64,000 nucleotides of DNA, taken from NCBI GenBank assembly GCA_963556255.1, contig OY744613.1:36571555-36635554 (forward strand), given 5' to 3'. Positions 21,272 through 32,358 of this stretch are shown here, piece after piece. Below the pieces are notes generated by a model, which saw only the letters and a list, made by a program, of their open reading frames with translations, searched no databases and was not told the origin of the DNA. The stretch is from Allolobophora icterica. Its lineage: Eukaryota; Annelida; Clitellata; Crassiclitellata; Lumbricidae. Within the stretch, counting starts at the first letter, position 1; each line of letters begins with the position of its first letter. The translations under genes and the position numbers were made by a program.

Positions 21272-22950
21272 AAGCCTATAAGAGCAGTGCTGAAGTCTCT
21301 AAATGTATACTCTGCCACTATGTGTGCTAGAACCAAGACTGGATAAATAAGCATAGCGACGTAAATCAGCTTTGTTGTGAATCAGCGTCGTTAAACAATA
21401 ACTATCCAAAAGTCTCTCAAGGCTTCTTGTAGCTTGGCTAGCAGTGAGATAAGAAGATGGCCTATCTTTGCGTCAAGTTTCTTTTCATTGAGAAGAGAAG
21501 ACTTGCTGAACTTTGTCGGTCTTCCAATGAAGAGAGACAAACGGCAAGAAAAGGTGAAGATATCAAGCACTATAGTGCGATATAAGTAGAAGCCTTCATG
21601 TTCTATGTTGTCAGGGTGCAAATGGGTCACTATCTATAGCCTATGTTTCGTTAGATGGTCTCGCCTTCTAATCAGGAGATTTCCCCAAATCAGTGACGAG
21701 ATGAATATAAAGGGCATTTGGTCCAGCCCCCCATAGTCGACCCTCGACACTCTGGTGCATGGGTTGCCGAATTACACACCGATGCATGTATGTATGTTTG
21801 TGTATGTATTTATGTATCATGTTGGTAGGTAGGTAGGTAGCAAAGCTAAATATTAAAAATGTTTAGAAATGCATTCTGATAAATGCATTAATCATACATA
21901 CCAATAGCAATCCGTGTATATAGATGGATTCATAGGTACATACGTATGAAGGACGGGACCTAGGGCCGTATTGGGGCCGTGTGGGTCCTAATAAGTTATG
22001 AGGCCTACAGCTGAAGTGACATGAAATGGCGATTACTACTACAACTGAAGACGATCTTTCGCATGACCGGTAAATTGTAAATCCCGCTGAAGGACTTTGC
22101 ATTCGATACGTTTCCCTTAAGATTGCAAGAAGGCGATTTAATGCTGGCAAACGATACGTGGCCTAAATAATTGTGTGGGCGACTGCGTGCAATCTACTTT
22201 GCTATTCATTGCCTTACTAAATTATGCAGAGATGAGCATGACGAACAGCGATCAGAAACGGAAGCTCAGATGTATACGAAGCAAAAGATGGTCAGATGTA
22301 CTTGACAACTATTTAGAAAGCACCGCTTAATCCGTTTCTTCTACAGCTAGGATGGACAGATGCATCAATACGTCTCAGGCATTCTAGATTGAATAGACAG
22401 ATTGAATCATGCCTCTAAACTTAGTCTAAAGCCTTCAGAATACACTGGCCCCACCTGGCATCAGGCATTCTAATTGGACATCTGCATCCGATGTCTTCCA
22501 GACTAGCATGACAAGGAAAAATAAAAACTACACAGTAATGGCAAAATTCGTAATTCCTCCTATTAAGTTTGTAATAGTAATAGCGAATTTTTATGTCGCC
22601 GCCTATTCCTTAAGACAAACTCTTCAGGTCTTCTCGTCGACAAGTTGCGTCGCATTCTTTCAAGATGGCGGCATCTGTCGCTTAGCGCCACAACAACAAC
22701 CCTAGGCCTACTCAATTTCTTTGACCTGGCGTGCATGGACATTTATTCATTGGAAAATTTAATATAGCGCACCTTCAAGAAACCTACTCAAGAAACCTAC
22801 TCCAATTGCAATTCCATTCTTGCACACATACTGCAATTTAGAACCCGTCAGCTTTATTCGGTCTTCAGCGCACAACTAGTTGCCAAACTACCTAAATTCT
22901 CGCATACACATATACATACATACATACGTACATGCCTCGACCATTGCTTG
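21272..22950. other. Intergenic, nothing recognised
   Basis: No supported gene. Short CATG/TATG-rich tracts lie near 21785-21820 and a GGTA run at 21826-21840. Confidence 0.4.
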
Positions 22951-22952
22951 TT

Positions 22953-22956
<4 letters not shown>

Positions 22957-22999
<43 letters not shown>

Positions 23000-23015
23000 G
23001 CATATATATATTGTA
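22957..23015. repeat. (TA)n microsatellite flanked by TTGTTACA and TGTAACAG
   Basis: A TA run whose edges are complementary (TTACAATATA and TATATTGTAA), so the whole can fold. Confidence 0.9.
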
Positions 23016-23024
23016 ACAGCAGGT

Positions 23025-23200
23025 CTCTGTAAGGCACGGTTGCCGATTGGTCAAAGCGTTCGGCCTGTAACGTGGAGAGTACGGATTCGATCCTCGCCCG
23101 AGGCAGTTACTGTTCAGGGACCTTCAGGCTCAGCTAATCCCTCACTCATAATTGCTCATCCGCTTCGGTGCTCTGTCGGGTGGTCGTGTGCCAGAACTTA
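23025..23200 (+). mobile_element. tRNA-headed CORE-type SINE, copy A
   Basis: The head contains a box A-like segment (GTTGCCGATTGGTCAAAGCG) and a box B-like GGATTCGATCC about 40 bp later. A core segment follows, with GACCTTCAGGCTCAGCT, then CCTCACTC and AATTGCTC. The last motifs match the SINE at 29200, so the two share a core. The copy is diverged. Confidence 0.65.
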
Positions 23201-23395
23201 AGTACCAGAGGGTTCAGAACTGTTTGGTTAGAGTCGTAAGAAATGCAACCCCGTACATACCCCCCCCCCACCCGTCCTTAAATTATTGCATTGGTTTCCT
23301 GTTCAGCAGATGATCTCTCAAATTAGGGCTTATCGTTTATAAAACACGGAACTCTGACCAGCCACAGTATTTTAAATCACTAATAATATATATTC
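23200..23395 (+). pseudogene. L2-like LINE scrap
   Basis: Broken frames read QNCLVRVVRNATP, then after a C-run an LHWF-like segment and KHGTLTSHS, the RT C-terminal region of an L2-like element. It directly follows the SINE. Confidence 0.5.
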
Positions 23396-23521
23396 GTGCT
23401 TAATCACAAGGTCACTGACAAACATATGATACAATGTTTTACATACTTAAATATACAAAACAAACATGCATTCATACATATAACTATGCACACATAGGGG
23501 CCTACAAATAACTAAGCATAC

Positions 23522-23605
23522 AGCGCTCGTGAATAAGTTGGTGCCCTGCGTTTAGCTTTGAAGTAGCGCTTTTTAAATTAAGAGTTTGCGATTACGATGC
23601 ATACA
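23522..23605 (+). repeat. LINE 3'-end fragment
   Basis: TTGGTGCCCTGCGTTTAGCTTTGAAGTAGCGCTTTT followed by GCGATTACGAT matches the 3' end of the LINE ending at 39000 (TGGTGCCCTGCGCTTGG). Confidence 0.6.
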
Positions 23606-24114
23606 TACATACTAATTTACGTGCATATTAATACAAAGTGTATGCACACACATACATATATACATTACATACGTACAAATATGTATAGGCCAGACATTCG
23701 TCCACAAACATGCATACATATGTCGCGGAATGGAAACTGTATGTGACGTCATGCTCTTTAACCCAACATGACCTTTAAAAGTCGCTGGATTGCCCTGAGT
23801 TGCAGTCGGTAAGTGAGATGGACAAAATGTAGACGGACACGGACAGATAAGCACAGGAGAGGAAACAGAAGCCAAGTAACGTGTACAAGTTCTCTCTTTA
23901 CTTGATGCTGCATGTTGTAGATTTGTAGAACGCCATACAATCCTTTACTTTTAATGTTAAAGCAGTTTCGACTTAGAATCGATAATCTGTGGAGTCGCTC
24001 TCATCGCCTGTACATCAGTTGTAGTGGCAGTGAATCGAGGTATTAACTACGATAACAACTTCATTGACCACGTGGTCGTCGTCGTCATCATCATCATCAT
24101 CATCATCGTTTCCC
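23606..24114. other. Intergenic, (CATA)-rich then unrecognised
   Basis: Loose CATACATA tracts near 23600-23720, then no recognisable feature. A (TCA)7 run lies at 24086-24107. Confidence 0.4.
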
Positions 24115-24784
24115 AACACTCTACGCTTGTCCATGCTTTTGTTGTTTCTCGATTGGACTACTGCAGTGCCATATATGACGGACTCCGGCCTGCCGGATTG
24201 AGTCCCTGAATAGAATCCTGCGTACTGCTGCCCGCCTTGTAGGCTGCATCCCCAAGTTTGGCAGAGTGTCTGCGTTTATGAGGGATGTCCTCCACTGGCT
24301 CCCCTACCCACCTCATGCTCGCAGCGCCGTTGCTCTCCAGGGCTGTAGTGGCAAAATTAGAGGTGAGTATACGCTACCGGTTAGTTTTCCGAAACAAATT
24401 AGAGGTGAGTATACGCTAATGGTTAATTTCCCGAAACACATTGGAAATTAGTACAAATATTTTGCGAGGTGAGTATACGGTCTCTAGAGGTAAGTATACG
24501 CTGTATACCCGCGTATACCCTCGACTACAGCCCTGTTGCTCTCTCCGCTCAGCTGCGCAAGCTGAACTTATTGTTCCCCGCGCGCGGACAGCCATACGAC
24601 AGCGCCGTGCCTTCTCTGTGGCAGCCCCCATGACCTGGAATGGGCTCCCTACCAAGCTCCGTCAATTACCGATTGGTCATCTCACCCTGTTTCTTACTGT
24701 CCTCAAGACTGCGTTACTTTACCGTGGTTTGGCTGGGAGTGCTCCTGAGTAGGCAATCTTGAAGGGGCGCTATATAAAACTACT

Positions 24785-24785
<1 letters not shown>
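24115..24785 (+). pseudogene. L2/CR1-like LINE 3' end split by a MITE
   Basis: The first part reads VSRLDYCSAIYDGL and VSAFMRDVLHWLP. After the insertion at 24338-24535 it resumes with LRSAAQAELIVPRARTAIRQ, then PMTWNGLP and LKTALLYRGLAG. The 3' end CTTGAAGGGGCGCTATATAA leads into an AAT tail, as at 4225-4785. Frameshifts near 24200 and 24320 make it dead. Confidence 0.75.
24338..24535. mobile_element. hAT-like MITE, 198 bp (GTATACGCT family), copy 1
   Basis: Perfect inverted ends CAGGGCTGTAG and CTACAGCCCTG, with perfect 8-bp TSDs TTGCTCTC (24330-24337 and 24536-24543). The interior repeats GAGGTGAGTATACGCT-like units. It sits inside an L2-like LINE. A second copy is at 47866. Confidence 0.92.

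Positions 24786-24846
<61 letters not shown>
24786..24846. repeat. (AAT)n microsatellite, LINE tail
   Basis: About 20 units directly after the LINE 3' end. Confidence 0.95.
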
Positions 24847-24847
<1 letters not shown>

Positions 24848-25682
24848 TACATAAATGCACTGTTCTACTGCTTCCCTTGGTCCTTCTGTTTCTAGTATCA
24901 ACTTGAACTGTTTATATCTTTCGACTTCAGTTGGAACAGTTAGTCCTCATTATAGGCAACAAAGTTAGTCCTCATTATAGGCAACAAATTGAAGCCCGTC
25001 TATACCAATAAGCCCGACATAACAATATGCTTTTCTACAGAACGAATAAGAAATTTAGGCCTAAAAATGATAAGCTCTTCTAGAGCAATAGCTCTGCAAT
25101 AACGATAATTATCAATATTATAGGCACCTAATATCGACCTCAAGGTTATCTTAAGGCTAACTTATTAGAGCGTCTTTTGCCACCGAAATCTTAGACGACC
25201 TAAATTCATCCATTTGCTCATCATCTTCTTGATGCTCCTTTTCTGCTTCGCCATTTGCTATTCTTCTTCATTCTCGTTCGTTTTCATGGTGGATTTTAAG
25301 CAGTTTCTTTGAGTGAAGGATCTCTGACCAGCAGAACCGGAAGTCCATTCCTTCGACGCAGACTTGGTAATTGCTACGAATGCATTTAAGTTTATTATGG
25401 ATGAGAATTGGCGATTAAACATCTGCAGCTGCATAGGACTTTGTCTCGAAGGACATGGCACTCATCTGCCCAAGCACTGCGATCGAATCAAATCTACAGA
25501 CACCACTGCTGCTGCTGCTGCTGCTGCTGCATCAATCGTCGTCGCTCAGTTGGGTCAAGAGCGTTGATGCTGCTGCTGCTGCTGCTGCTGCTGCATCTGT
25601 TGCTACTGATGTAGAAGGAATGCGCAATGGTCAGCTGCATTACTACCTCGTTCGGTTCCTAAGAATATCCGTAGAGCGACAT
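24847..25682. other. Intergenic with two CTG runs
   Basis: No supported gene. CTG repeats lie at 25505-25531 and 25567-25594, about 35 bp apart. Their translations are low-complexity and not taken as genes. Confidence 0.45.
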
Positions 25683-26015
25683 TGTATTGTATTGTATTCG
25701 GATATTTATAAAGCGTTTTTAGCGGGCGAGACATTCAGAAGCGCTCCCAGTGCGAGAGACCCCGGAGAGCAAGTTTTAAGAAAGGTAAAAGAGGAAGAGA
25801 CATTACCTGAGAGAATAGAAGAACGAACGAACGGAGGAAGCTCATTCCAAGGAGCAGGGCCAATGGAAGCAAAAGATCTAGATTGATCCAGAGAAGTCCT
25901 GACACGGAGAACGAGGAGGTCCAAACGGTCAGAGGAACGAAGAGGACGAAGAGAAGCAGCAGAGTGAGGGCGATGAATTAAGTCAAATAAATAAATTCGG
26001 AGCGAAACCAAGTTG
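25683..26015 (-). pseudogene. L2-like LINE 3' end, minus strand
   Basis: The minus-strand frame reads LRPLRSSDRLDLLVLRVRTS, then SRSFASIGPAPWNELPP, then TFLKT. The 3' end (TTTATAAAGCG on the plus strand) carries an (ATTGT)n tail at 25683-25700. A truncated relative lies at 42566. Confidence 0.7.
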
Positions 26016-27400
26016 CTCTGATGGCCGTGTGTTGAGTGCCTATGCCAGAAGGTGTGCGATAGAAAGCATTACAATTACACATACATACGTACATGCATAC
26101 ACACATACTTTACATAAAATATGCTGGACACAAAAGCTCCCAAGGTCGACCGCGCATCGCTCGCCTAATCGACCCAGCGCGATCGATTTTCAACCCGCCT
26201 ACTATTTTCAAATCAGACGCACTGCCACCAGCAACTACTTTCTAGACTCTGCGAATGCAAACTAGATCACGTTAGAAGCCCGAATGAACGAAAGTTATCC
26301 AGAAAATCCGCCTATGATTTGATCAAAATGCTCGAGAACATGCGACCATTTTGGTCACAACAAGAGGACTGTCAGAATTATCTTCATGCTAACTCACTGA
26401 GAGAATGAAAAAATTTCAGCTTGCAGTTGCGCACGAATCGGGTTCGGGTTTTGGAACCCATGGTCTGCTAATGTAGGCCTATTCCTGTCAGCTGAACTGG
26501 GTGGAAAAATTTATTTATTTTTACGCAGGGCTGGGCGCAGTAACCGCTGTAGTGATGATAGTTTAACTTAGGAGATTTGTGAAAAAATTGAACTGAAGTT
26601 CTTTAAAAGCATCCAGTCACCCCAACACTGTCAGTGTCTTCACCAATTACTGTCTGCAGAGCACCTTCATAAATCAACTGACGAAAAAGGGGACATGCAT
26701 TTGAATTACCGCACTTTAAGACATGCTGCATAAGAAATCCCTCATGTGTACAACTATAAAACCTGGATTAATGCTGGTTCTAGTGGCTGTTCTGTTATCT
26801 AACCATTAATACATGACTTTCTCCTTACAACATCAGAATGCAGCTCAACATTAAATACTAATCAGAATGACAATAAATGTGACTTGCAACATGTTTTATT
26901 ATCAAAATGGAAAATTGGTTTTTGGGGGAGGGGAGAGCTATGTGACGTTATTTTTGAGAGGTCTACTTTTGTGACGACTTGTGGCGAAAGGGTAGGGAGG
27001 AAATCGGCCAAAATCCCGTGACGTCATTGATGGAATTTCCGCCCTTTGAAAGATACCGCTCTACTGCGGCTCTAGGCAGCCGCCTATGGGTCAATTGCCT
27101 ATACCTACAGTCGGCAATGAACCTAATAACCCATCAAATTTCAAGTCAATCGGTGTAAGGATTTTGGCTTAACAGAGGATAAAAATCCTTGTTTCCTACA
27201 GTTGAGTACTGTCACCGCTTAGACTTATTAAGCTGCGCTGCCGTAGCAGTTTGTGATAAATGATGGTAATATGCACATAATAGAATAGACAGGAGGAGTA
27301 TATCTCTTAAACTTAGAAGCACGGCTAATGTCTTTGGAGGAAGCATTCTTTAGTGACAATGGTCTGACTTGGCTCCATTAGGTCAGATTAGAAAAGTAAA
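26016..27400. other. Intergenic, nothing recognised
   Basis: No supported gene or named repeat. A few CATACATA steps lie at 26080-26110. Confidence 0.4.
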
Positions 27401-27629
27401 GGCAGTAGAAAACGAAAAAGAAGAGGAAGAAGAGGAGGAGATGGAGAAGTAGAAGGAGGAGGAGGAGATTCATTTCCTTGCGACTTTTACGGTCGGTTGA
27501 TGGCATTCCTCCCTTAACACTTAGACTTCTGTTATTGCTGCTAAGAGAAACAAAATGAACTGTAAAGTCAGACGAGGAAAGGACTTGACGTACCGTAAAG
27601 TCATTGATACAACCGCCGCCACAGCCAAC

Positions 27630-27860
27630 ACCACGACCACCACCATCTTCATCACCACGACCACCACCATCTTCATCACCACGACCACCACCATCTTCAT
27701 CACCACGACCACCACCATCTTCATCACCACGACCACCATCATCTTCATCACCACGACCACCACCATCATCACCACGACCACGACCACCACCATCTTCATC
27801 ACCACGGCCACTATCACCATCATCACCACGACCACCACCATCACCCACATCACCATCATC
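27630..27860. repeat. 21-bp minisatellite CCACCATCTTCATCACCACGA
   Basis: About eight degenerate units of a 21-bp CAC/ATC-rich repeat. It gives long open frames on several strands (Gly-Arg-Asp-Glu, Thr-rich, Pro-Ser rich), all repeat artefacts. Confidence 0.9.
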
Positions 27861-27949
27861 ACTACCAGTCACCGCTTCGTTTTGAAAATTCACTTAGCGC
27901 TCTGCACCACATTGTGGCAGAGCCATGAGGCAGGTTGCCTCAACTGGAG

Positions 27950-28245
27950 TGAGATAGAGAGAGAGGGAGATAGAAACAGACAGAGAGACAGAGAGAGATG
28001 AAGACACAGAGGTAGAAAGATACAGAAATAGAAATAGACATATAGAAAGAGACAGAGACAGATGGAGAGAGAAAGAAAGAGAAAGAGAGAGTGACAGAAA
28101 AAGAGGTAGAAATGGTAGAAGAGGTAGAAAGAGCGACATATAGGCCTAGATACAGACAGAGATAGAAAGAGACACAGAAAGAAAGAAAAAGAGAGACAGA
28201 GAGAGAGACAGATGCAGATAGAGATAGAAAGAGAGAGAGAGACGG
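27950..28245. repeat. GA-rich low-complexity tract
   Basis: Irregular AGAGACAGAGA and GATAGAAAG units over about 300 bp; purine-rich on the plus strand. Confidence 0.9.
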
Positions 28246-28939
28246 TTGGTGGTGACGGCGGATCGGAAGATAACCAAAGCTTGACAGAGTGGGTCATAAA
28301 TCCCTTGATGAAACCTTATTAGCCCCTCGCGTACAACCTACTTTCTACCCAGAGTCCATGTCCTGCCACTATTCGAAGACTGCATTCATGTCAAACACTG
28401 CAAATCGCTGTTAAATTTTATGCACGTACCTATGAACTGATGTACGTACGTATACGAGTGCATAATGTACGTGTTGTGCAGGTGTACCTTGTACGTGTTG
28501 TGCAGGTGTACATTGTACGTACGTCGTACGTGCGTATTTGTATGTACGTATGTATGCACGTAGGTCGTATATGATGCAAGGAAATTGCTTAGATATTTCG
28601 AAGAAGTCAAGCATTTAATGGTGAATTATTGTAGGAGCAAACAGCAAATGGAAAAAGAAGATCCGTGGTCAAGAATCGTAGCAATGCTAGAATGAAGTTA
28701 GAAACCTTGTTAGTTAAGGCGACCCAAGTCAAGGAGACCTTTGACGAAACTGAAAGCAGGTTCCCGAAGAAAGAAAAAGAACTAATTTAGTCATTTGTAG
28801 ATTGACAGAGTTGCACTGAGACCAGGAGTAAAAGACTAGCATGCAGACAGCCTTCGCACTTGCTTATTGGTGAGAGGTTAAACGGTCATGCATGCGTTCA
28901 AATCTCTGTTAAGAAGAAATCGTAGAATTATAATAGGCT

Positions 28940-28940
<1 letters not shown>
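28246..28940. other. Intergenic with a CGTAC-rich minisatellite
   Basis: 28440-28565 holds repeated GTACGTGTTGTGCAGGTGTAC units with many GTAC palindromes. Otherwise nothing is recognised. Confidence 0.5.

Positions 28941-29035
<95 letters not shown>
28941..29035. repeat. (GT)n microsatellite
   Basis: About 47 uninterrupted GT units. Confidence 0.97.
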
Positions 29036-29038
<3 letters not shown>

Positions 29039-29064
29039 TCAAGGCAGATAATATGTATGTATGT

Positions 29065-29125
29065 ATCAAGACACTTAATATAGCGCCTTTTCAGCATCTA
29101 CAAACGCGCTGCCTATATGGCGTTT
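29065..29125 (-). repeat. LINE 3'-tail fragment
   Basis: GACACTTAATATAGCGCC then TTTCAGCATCTACAAACGCGCTGCC. The same tail type is at 34500 (ACACTTACTATAGCGCCTTT). Confidence 0.5.
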
Positions 29126-29199
29126 TGGGAGTTTGTGAATGTTTGCTGCAGAGAGCCGAATGCAACAGAGCGTAAATGCAATGAGAGACTTCCAGGAGG

Positions 29200-29448
29200 A
29201 TTTATTTATTTATTTATTTATTTATTTATTTCGGATATTTCCATAGCGCCTCTCGAAGTCTACTACTGCTCAGAGGCGCTCCCGACTACAGCATTTGATA
29301 CTGTGCCGGAATTTTCACGCCGAAGCGCCACGAGCAATTGCGAGTGAAGGACTTGTCCAAGGTCCGTACGCAGCGGCTAGAGTGGGATTCGAACCTGCAA
29401 CCCTCCGGTCACAAGGCGCCGAACTTACCACTGAGCCACCAGGCCCCA
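29200..29448 (-). mobile_element. tRNA-headed CORE-type SINE, copy B, with LINE-like tail
   Basis: On the minus strand it begins GGCCTGGTGGCTCAGTGG (box A) and has GGTTCGAATCC (box B). A core follows with GACCTTGGACAAGTCCTTCA and AATTGCTC. The 3' part, GGGAGCGCCTCTGAG then GAGGCGCTATGG, resembles the 3' end of the L2-like LINE at 7795, and it ends in an (AAAT)n tail at 29200-29231. Possible short TSD CCAGGA on both sides. A LINE-like tail is how such SINEs usually borrow the LINE machinery. Confidence 0.8.
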
Positions 29449-30151
29449 GGATGGTCCAATACATGATAAGGCACGACGGGCTCGAGTTTGTGCGAGAGCG
29501 CGGCACCTGCATCTCTCCACAGCTACAATATCGCAACGATCGCCGACCGGGTTGACTTGAAACTGGAACACAGAGTTCCTTGATGTATGCCGAGACATAG
29601 CAAACACTTGAAGTACGTGACCGGAAGGTGATCTCGAAGGAAATGCGCTCGGCAACAGGAAGCCAATGTAGTGTCTCTCACATTATTGCGATATATGCGA
29701 ATATTTTGGCTTGATGGAAAAGACTTGGGCAGCACGATTTAGGATGAACCGGAATTGGTGCAAACGGAATCCTGGGCGTGGGAGGTCCGCATGGACTGAA
29801 TTGCATTAATCCAGGCGCGTTTAGATAAACGAGTGCGTGATAGATTGCGTCGTCTGACCCGACGTATCTGACGCAGCTGATAGAAGAAGCAGGACAGGTC
29901 TGCAAAGGAAGTTCACATGGTCCGCCATCGTCGTCACCGTTCACAAACACACCTAGGTTGCTGAGGATTACAATCAGAGAATTGAACTTTTTATCATACT
30001 TTAGTCAATGTTTGACGACGCCTGGTGAACAAATGAGCGCATTGAACCTGTTGCTGATGGTCGCTATCACTGCAGCGCTTTAATTACTGGTTGGTGATTG
30101 ATCTAGACTGAACACCAAACGCATCCCGCTGTCTGATGGAGCTTAGCGATA
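29449..30151. other. Intergenic, nothing recognised
   Basis: No supported gene. Confidence 0.35.
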
Positions 30152-30153
30152 TA

Positions 30154-30677
30154 CACTGTGTCCCGATGAAAAGTGGACCCCAAGAAAAAGTGTCATAACT
30201 CGGTCAAAACTTTTAACATTTGCCTGAAATTTTAAAAACAGCAAGAGTAGCCATATTGCAACCAAATCCTAACGCCGTTTGGAAATGTTGGTGATTTTGT
30301 CAAGTTTGTGAATGTTTGAGACGCAGCCCTGAAAATGGGAAATTTCCAACATACAAGAGCCATAAGGAAGTGAAGATCAGCTACAGCTGGTGTTCAAAGT
30401 GTCCTTTTTGTTCACGGACACACGACCGTAGACGTGGACGCCACCGTTTTAATGGCCCGATCGATGATCACGTGGTCAAACAGCTGCCACTCTTCAATCA
30501 GACGCGCCCTAAGGTGATCGACGTCACGAATGCGGGAACGATAAACGCGCTCCTCCAGCACACTCCAGGTTTGGATATGGCTACTCTTGCTGTTTTTAAA
30601 ATTTCAGGCAAATGCTAAAAGTTTTGACCGAGTTATAACACTTTTTCTTGGGGTCCACTTTTCATCGGGACACAGTG
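30154..30677. mobile_element. Tc1/mariner-like deletion derivative, 524 bp
   Basis: Inverted ends of about 100 bp (CACTGTGTCCCGATGAAAAG at the left, its complement at the right) are flanked by TA on both sides (30152-30153, 30678-30679). Between about 30400 and 30560 the minus strand reads SRIRDVDHL, then LIEEWQLFDHVIIDRA, a pattern found near the C-terminus of mariner/IS630-type transposases. The catalytic part is missing, so it cannot move by itself. Confidence 0.8.
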
Positions 30678-30679
30678 TA

Positions 30680-31132
30680 GATAGCGCAGAGATATAAGTG
30701 TGGCGTTGGTTATGGTGAGGAGCGATGCCGACCGGTGCTCTGGCGCTATCGAAGACACACGGCGACGGCGTCGTCTGACTCTATGAGGTTCCTCTTCATT
30801 CACATCGTGGCCTTTAATTACTAATTGCAAATTATAAATAAAGACCGTAACTGTAAGTGACGCTGCCTCTCGAAGTACTTACAGATATAAATAGCAGAAA
30901 ATTGTATTGCAACTGTAAGTTTACCCAATGGCCTAATCGCAGTTGTGGGGCACGTGGCCAAGAAGACCGCGTTTTCTGTAGCGTGTCGTTTTGGATCAAT
31001 TAATTAGTTGGCCACATGCGGAATTTTGATCGATAATTTTCGTTCGTTTAGATTTCTAATGTAACCAGGTATGAGTTGTTGGAGTTTTTTGTCTCGTAAT
31101 TGTTTAGGTTTTGAATAGCATTTCAACGCTTT
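30680..31132. other. Intergenic, nothing recognised
   Basis: No supported gene. Confidence 0.35.
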
Positions 31133-31326
31133 CATAGGCGTGATTTGTGGGGGTACAGTACCCCACTTTTTGGACTGGGGCAGGCCTACCGTACCTCCCA
31201 CTTTTTGACCAACGCCAAGCAATAATTATTTTATTATTGTGCCTAACAAGAGATCGCAGTCTCCACCTTGCTTCGTGTATGTAAGAAATTGGTACCCCGA
31301 CTTTTCAGACCAAAGTTACGCCTCTG
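31133..31326. mobile_element. hAT-like MITE, 194 bp (GGGGGTAC family), copy 1
   Basis: The ends are CATAGGCGTGATTT and AAAGTTACGCCTCTG. The flanks AACGCTTT (31125-31132) and AACGCTTG (31327-31334) match at 7 of 8 bases. The interior has GTGGGGGTAC and CCCCACTTTTTGGAC motifs. An inverted copy is at 35237. Confidence 0.8.
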
Positions 31327-31567
31327 AACGCTTGTCATTGGAGTCTCGTATGGTGACAGTTGACTATTCCATTGTGAGGAGTTCAGTTTACTTCCAGATC
31401 AGTCAAGCTCCAGTTGGAAAGGCCAAGAGTGGATGGATTGGCGCTGACCGATCTACGGCTGAGACGTTCTACGACCAACTGGACGGCTGCTGAAGAATGT
31501 CGTCCTCCACTGCAGACCAAGTGGCAGAAGGACATCCGCAAGAAGCGTCTTCTAACATCTGCGAGGG

Positions 31568-31839
31568 CCTGGGCGGCGATCCCGGGGGAGGCCGAGGGGG
31601 ACAAGACCCCCCACGGGACACACCATACATTTGTCCCTCCCAAATTTTAAGAAACACCCAAAAAATCAGCAAATTTTATCGCTCGTGAGCGCCAAAATTT
31701 TGTTATGATGAATTTGATCGCGCGTGAGCGCGGAAAAAAGTTTTGACCTCTTTTTTGACCAGTTCAGGTCAAAACTCTCTTTTTGAAAAGATCATTTCTA
31801 AAGTGTCCCCCCGCGTGTCAAGCAAGATCGCCGCCACTG
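31568..31839. mobile_element. hAT-like MITE, 272 bp (GGCGGCGATC family)
   Basis: The ends are CCTGGGCGGCGATC and GATCGCCGCCACTG, with perfect 8-bp TSDs TGCGAGGG (31560-31567 and 31840-31847). It is related to the 541-bp element at 19351 by its ends and its GGGGGACA-type interior. Confidence 0.87.
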
Positions 31840-31849
31840 TGCGAGGGAC

Positions 31850-32358
31850 AGAAGGTTACTGGAAAATAGTTACTTTCGAAAAAGTAATTAGGAACTGATT
31901 ACAATTACTTTGAAAACTAAGTATGTTTAGTTACTTTAGGTGGGAATGCTAACTTGAATTTTCAGCTTCATACACGATGAAATTAGACTTTGAAATTGAT
32001 GTAAAGACGACAGAGTTCAGAAAGAGGAGAACAAACCGAAATGTCCGGGTTTAATGCACGTCAACCAAATAATTTGCATTTTGATGATAAACACCTTTAA
32101 TAATATTTATAGCGCTATGATGGACCTATAGACGACGACGACGACGACGACATAATTATATGTTGATTTAAAAGTAGCGCAAAGTAGCCTAACTAAATAT
32201 TTTTGCATTAACGTTACCTCACCAAAATAATCAGTTACCGTTGTGCGTTAAATTTGGCAAAAGTAACTTGCTACTTCAAAAGTTACCGCAAAGTAGTAAC
32301 TATAGTTATAGTAACGCGTTACAAATAGCGCAGTAGGCCTAACGCGTACGTAACACTG
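31850..32358. mobile_element. Probable hAT-like element with GTAACGCGTTAC end
   Basis: Repeated GTTACTTT and AAGTAACT motifs in both orientations, a right subterminal GTAACGCGTTAC and a right end ...GTAACACTG. This layout is seen in hAT-type MITEs, but I could not fix the left end or a TSD, so the borders are approximate. Confidence 0.45.

Noticed and set aside
26510..27190. hAT-like element starting CAGGGCTGGGCG at about 26527
   Set aside because: No inverted right end or matching 8-bp flank was found within the next kilobase.
27378..27893. 171-codon frame rich in GGGRGDED
   Set aside because: Low-complexity translation of the 21-bp CAC/ATC minisatellite; other frames there are equally open.
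29378..29448. Functional tRNA gene on the minus strand
   Set aside because: It has box A and box B, but it is followed by a CORE segment, a LINE-like tail and an AAAT tail, so it is the head of a SINE. The same applies to 23030-23100.
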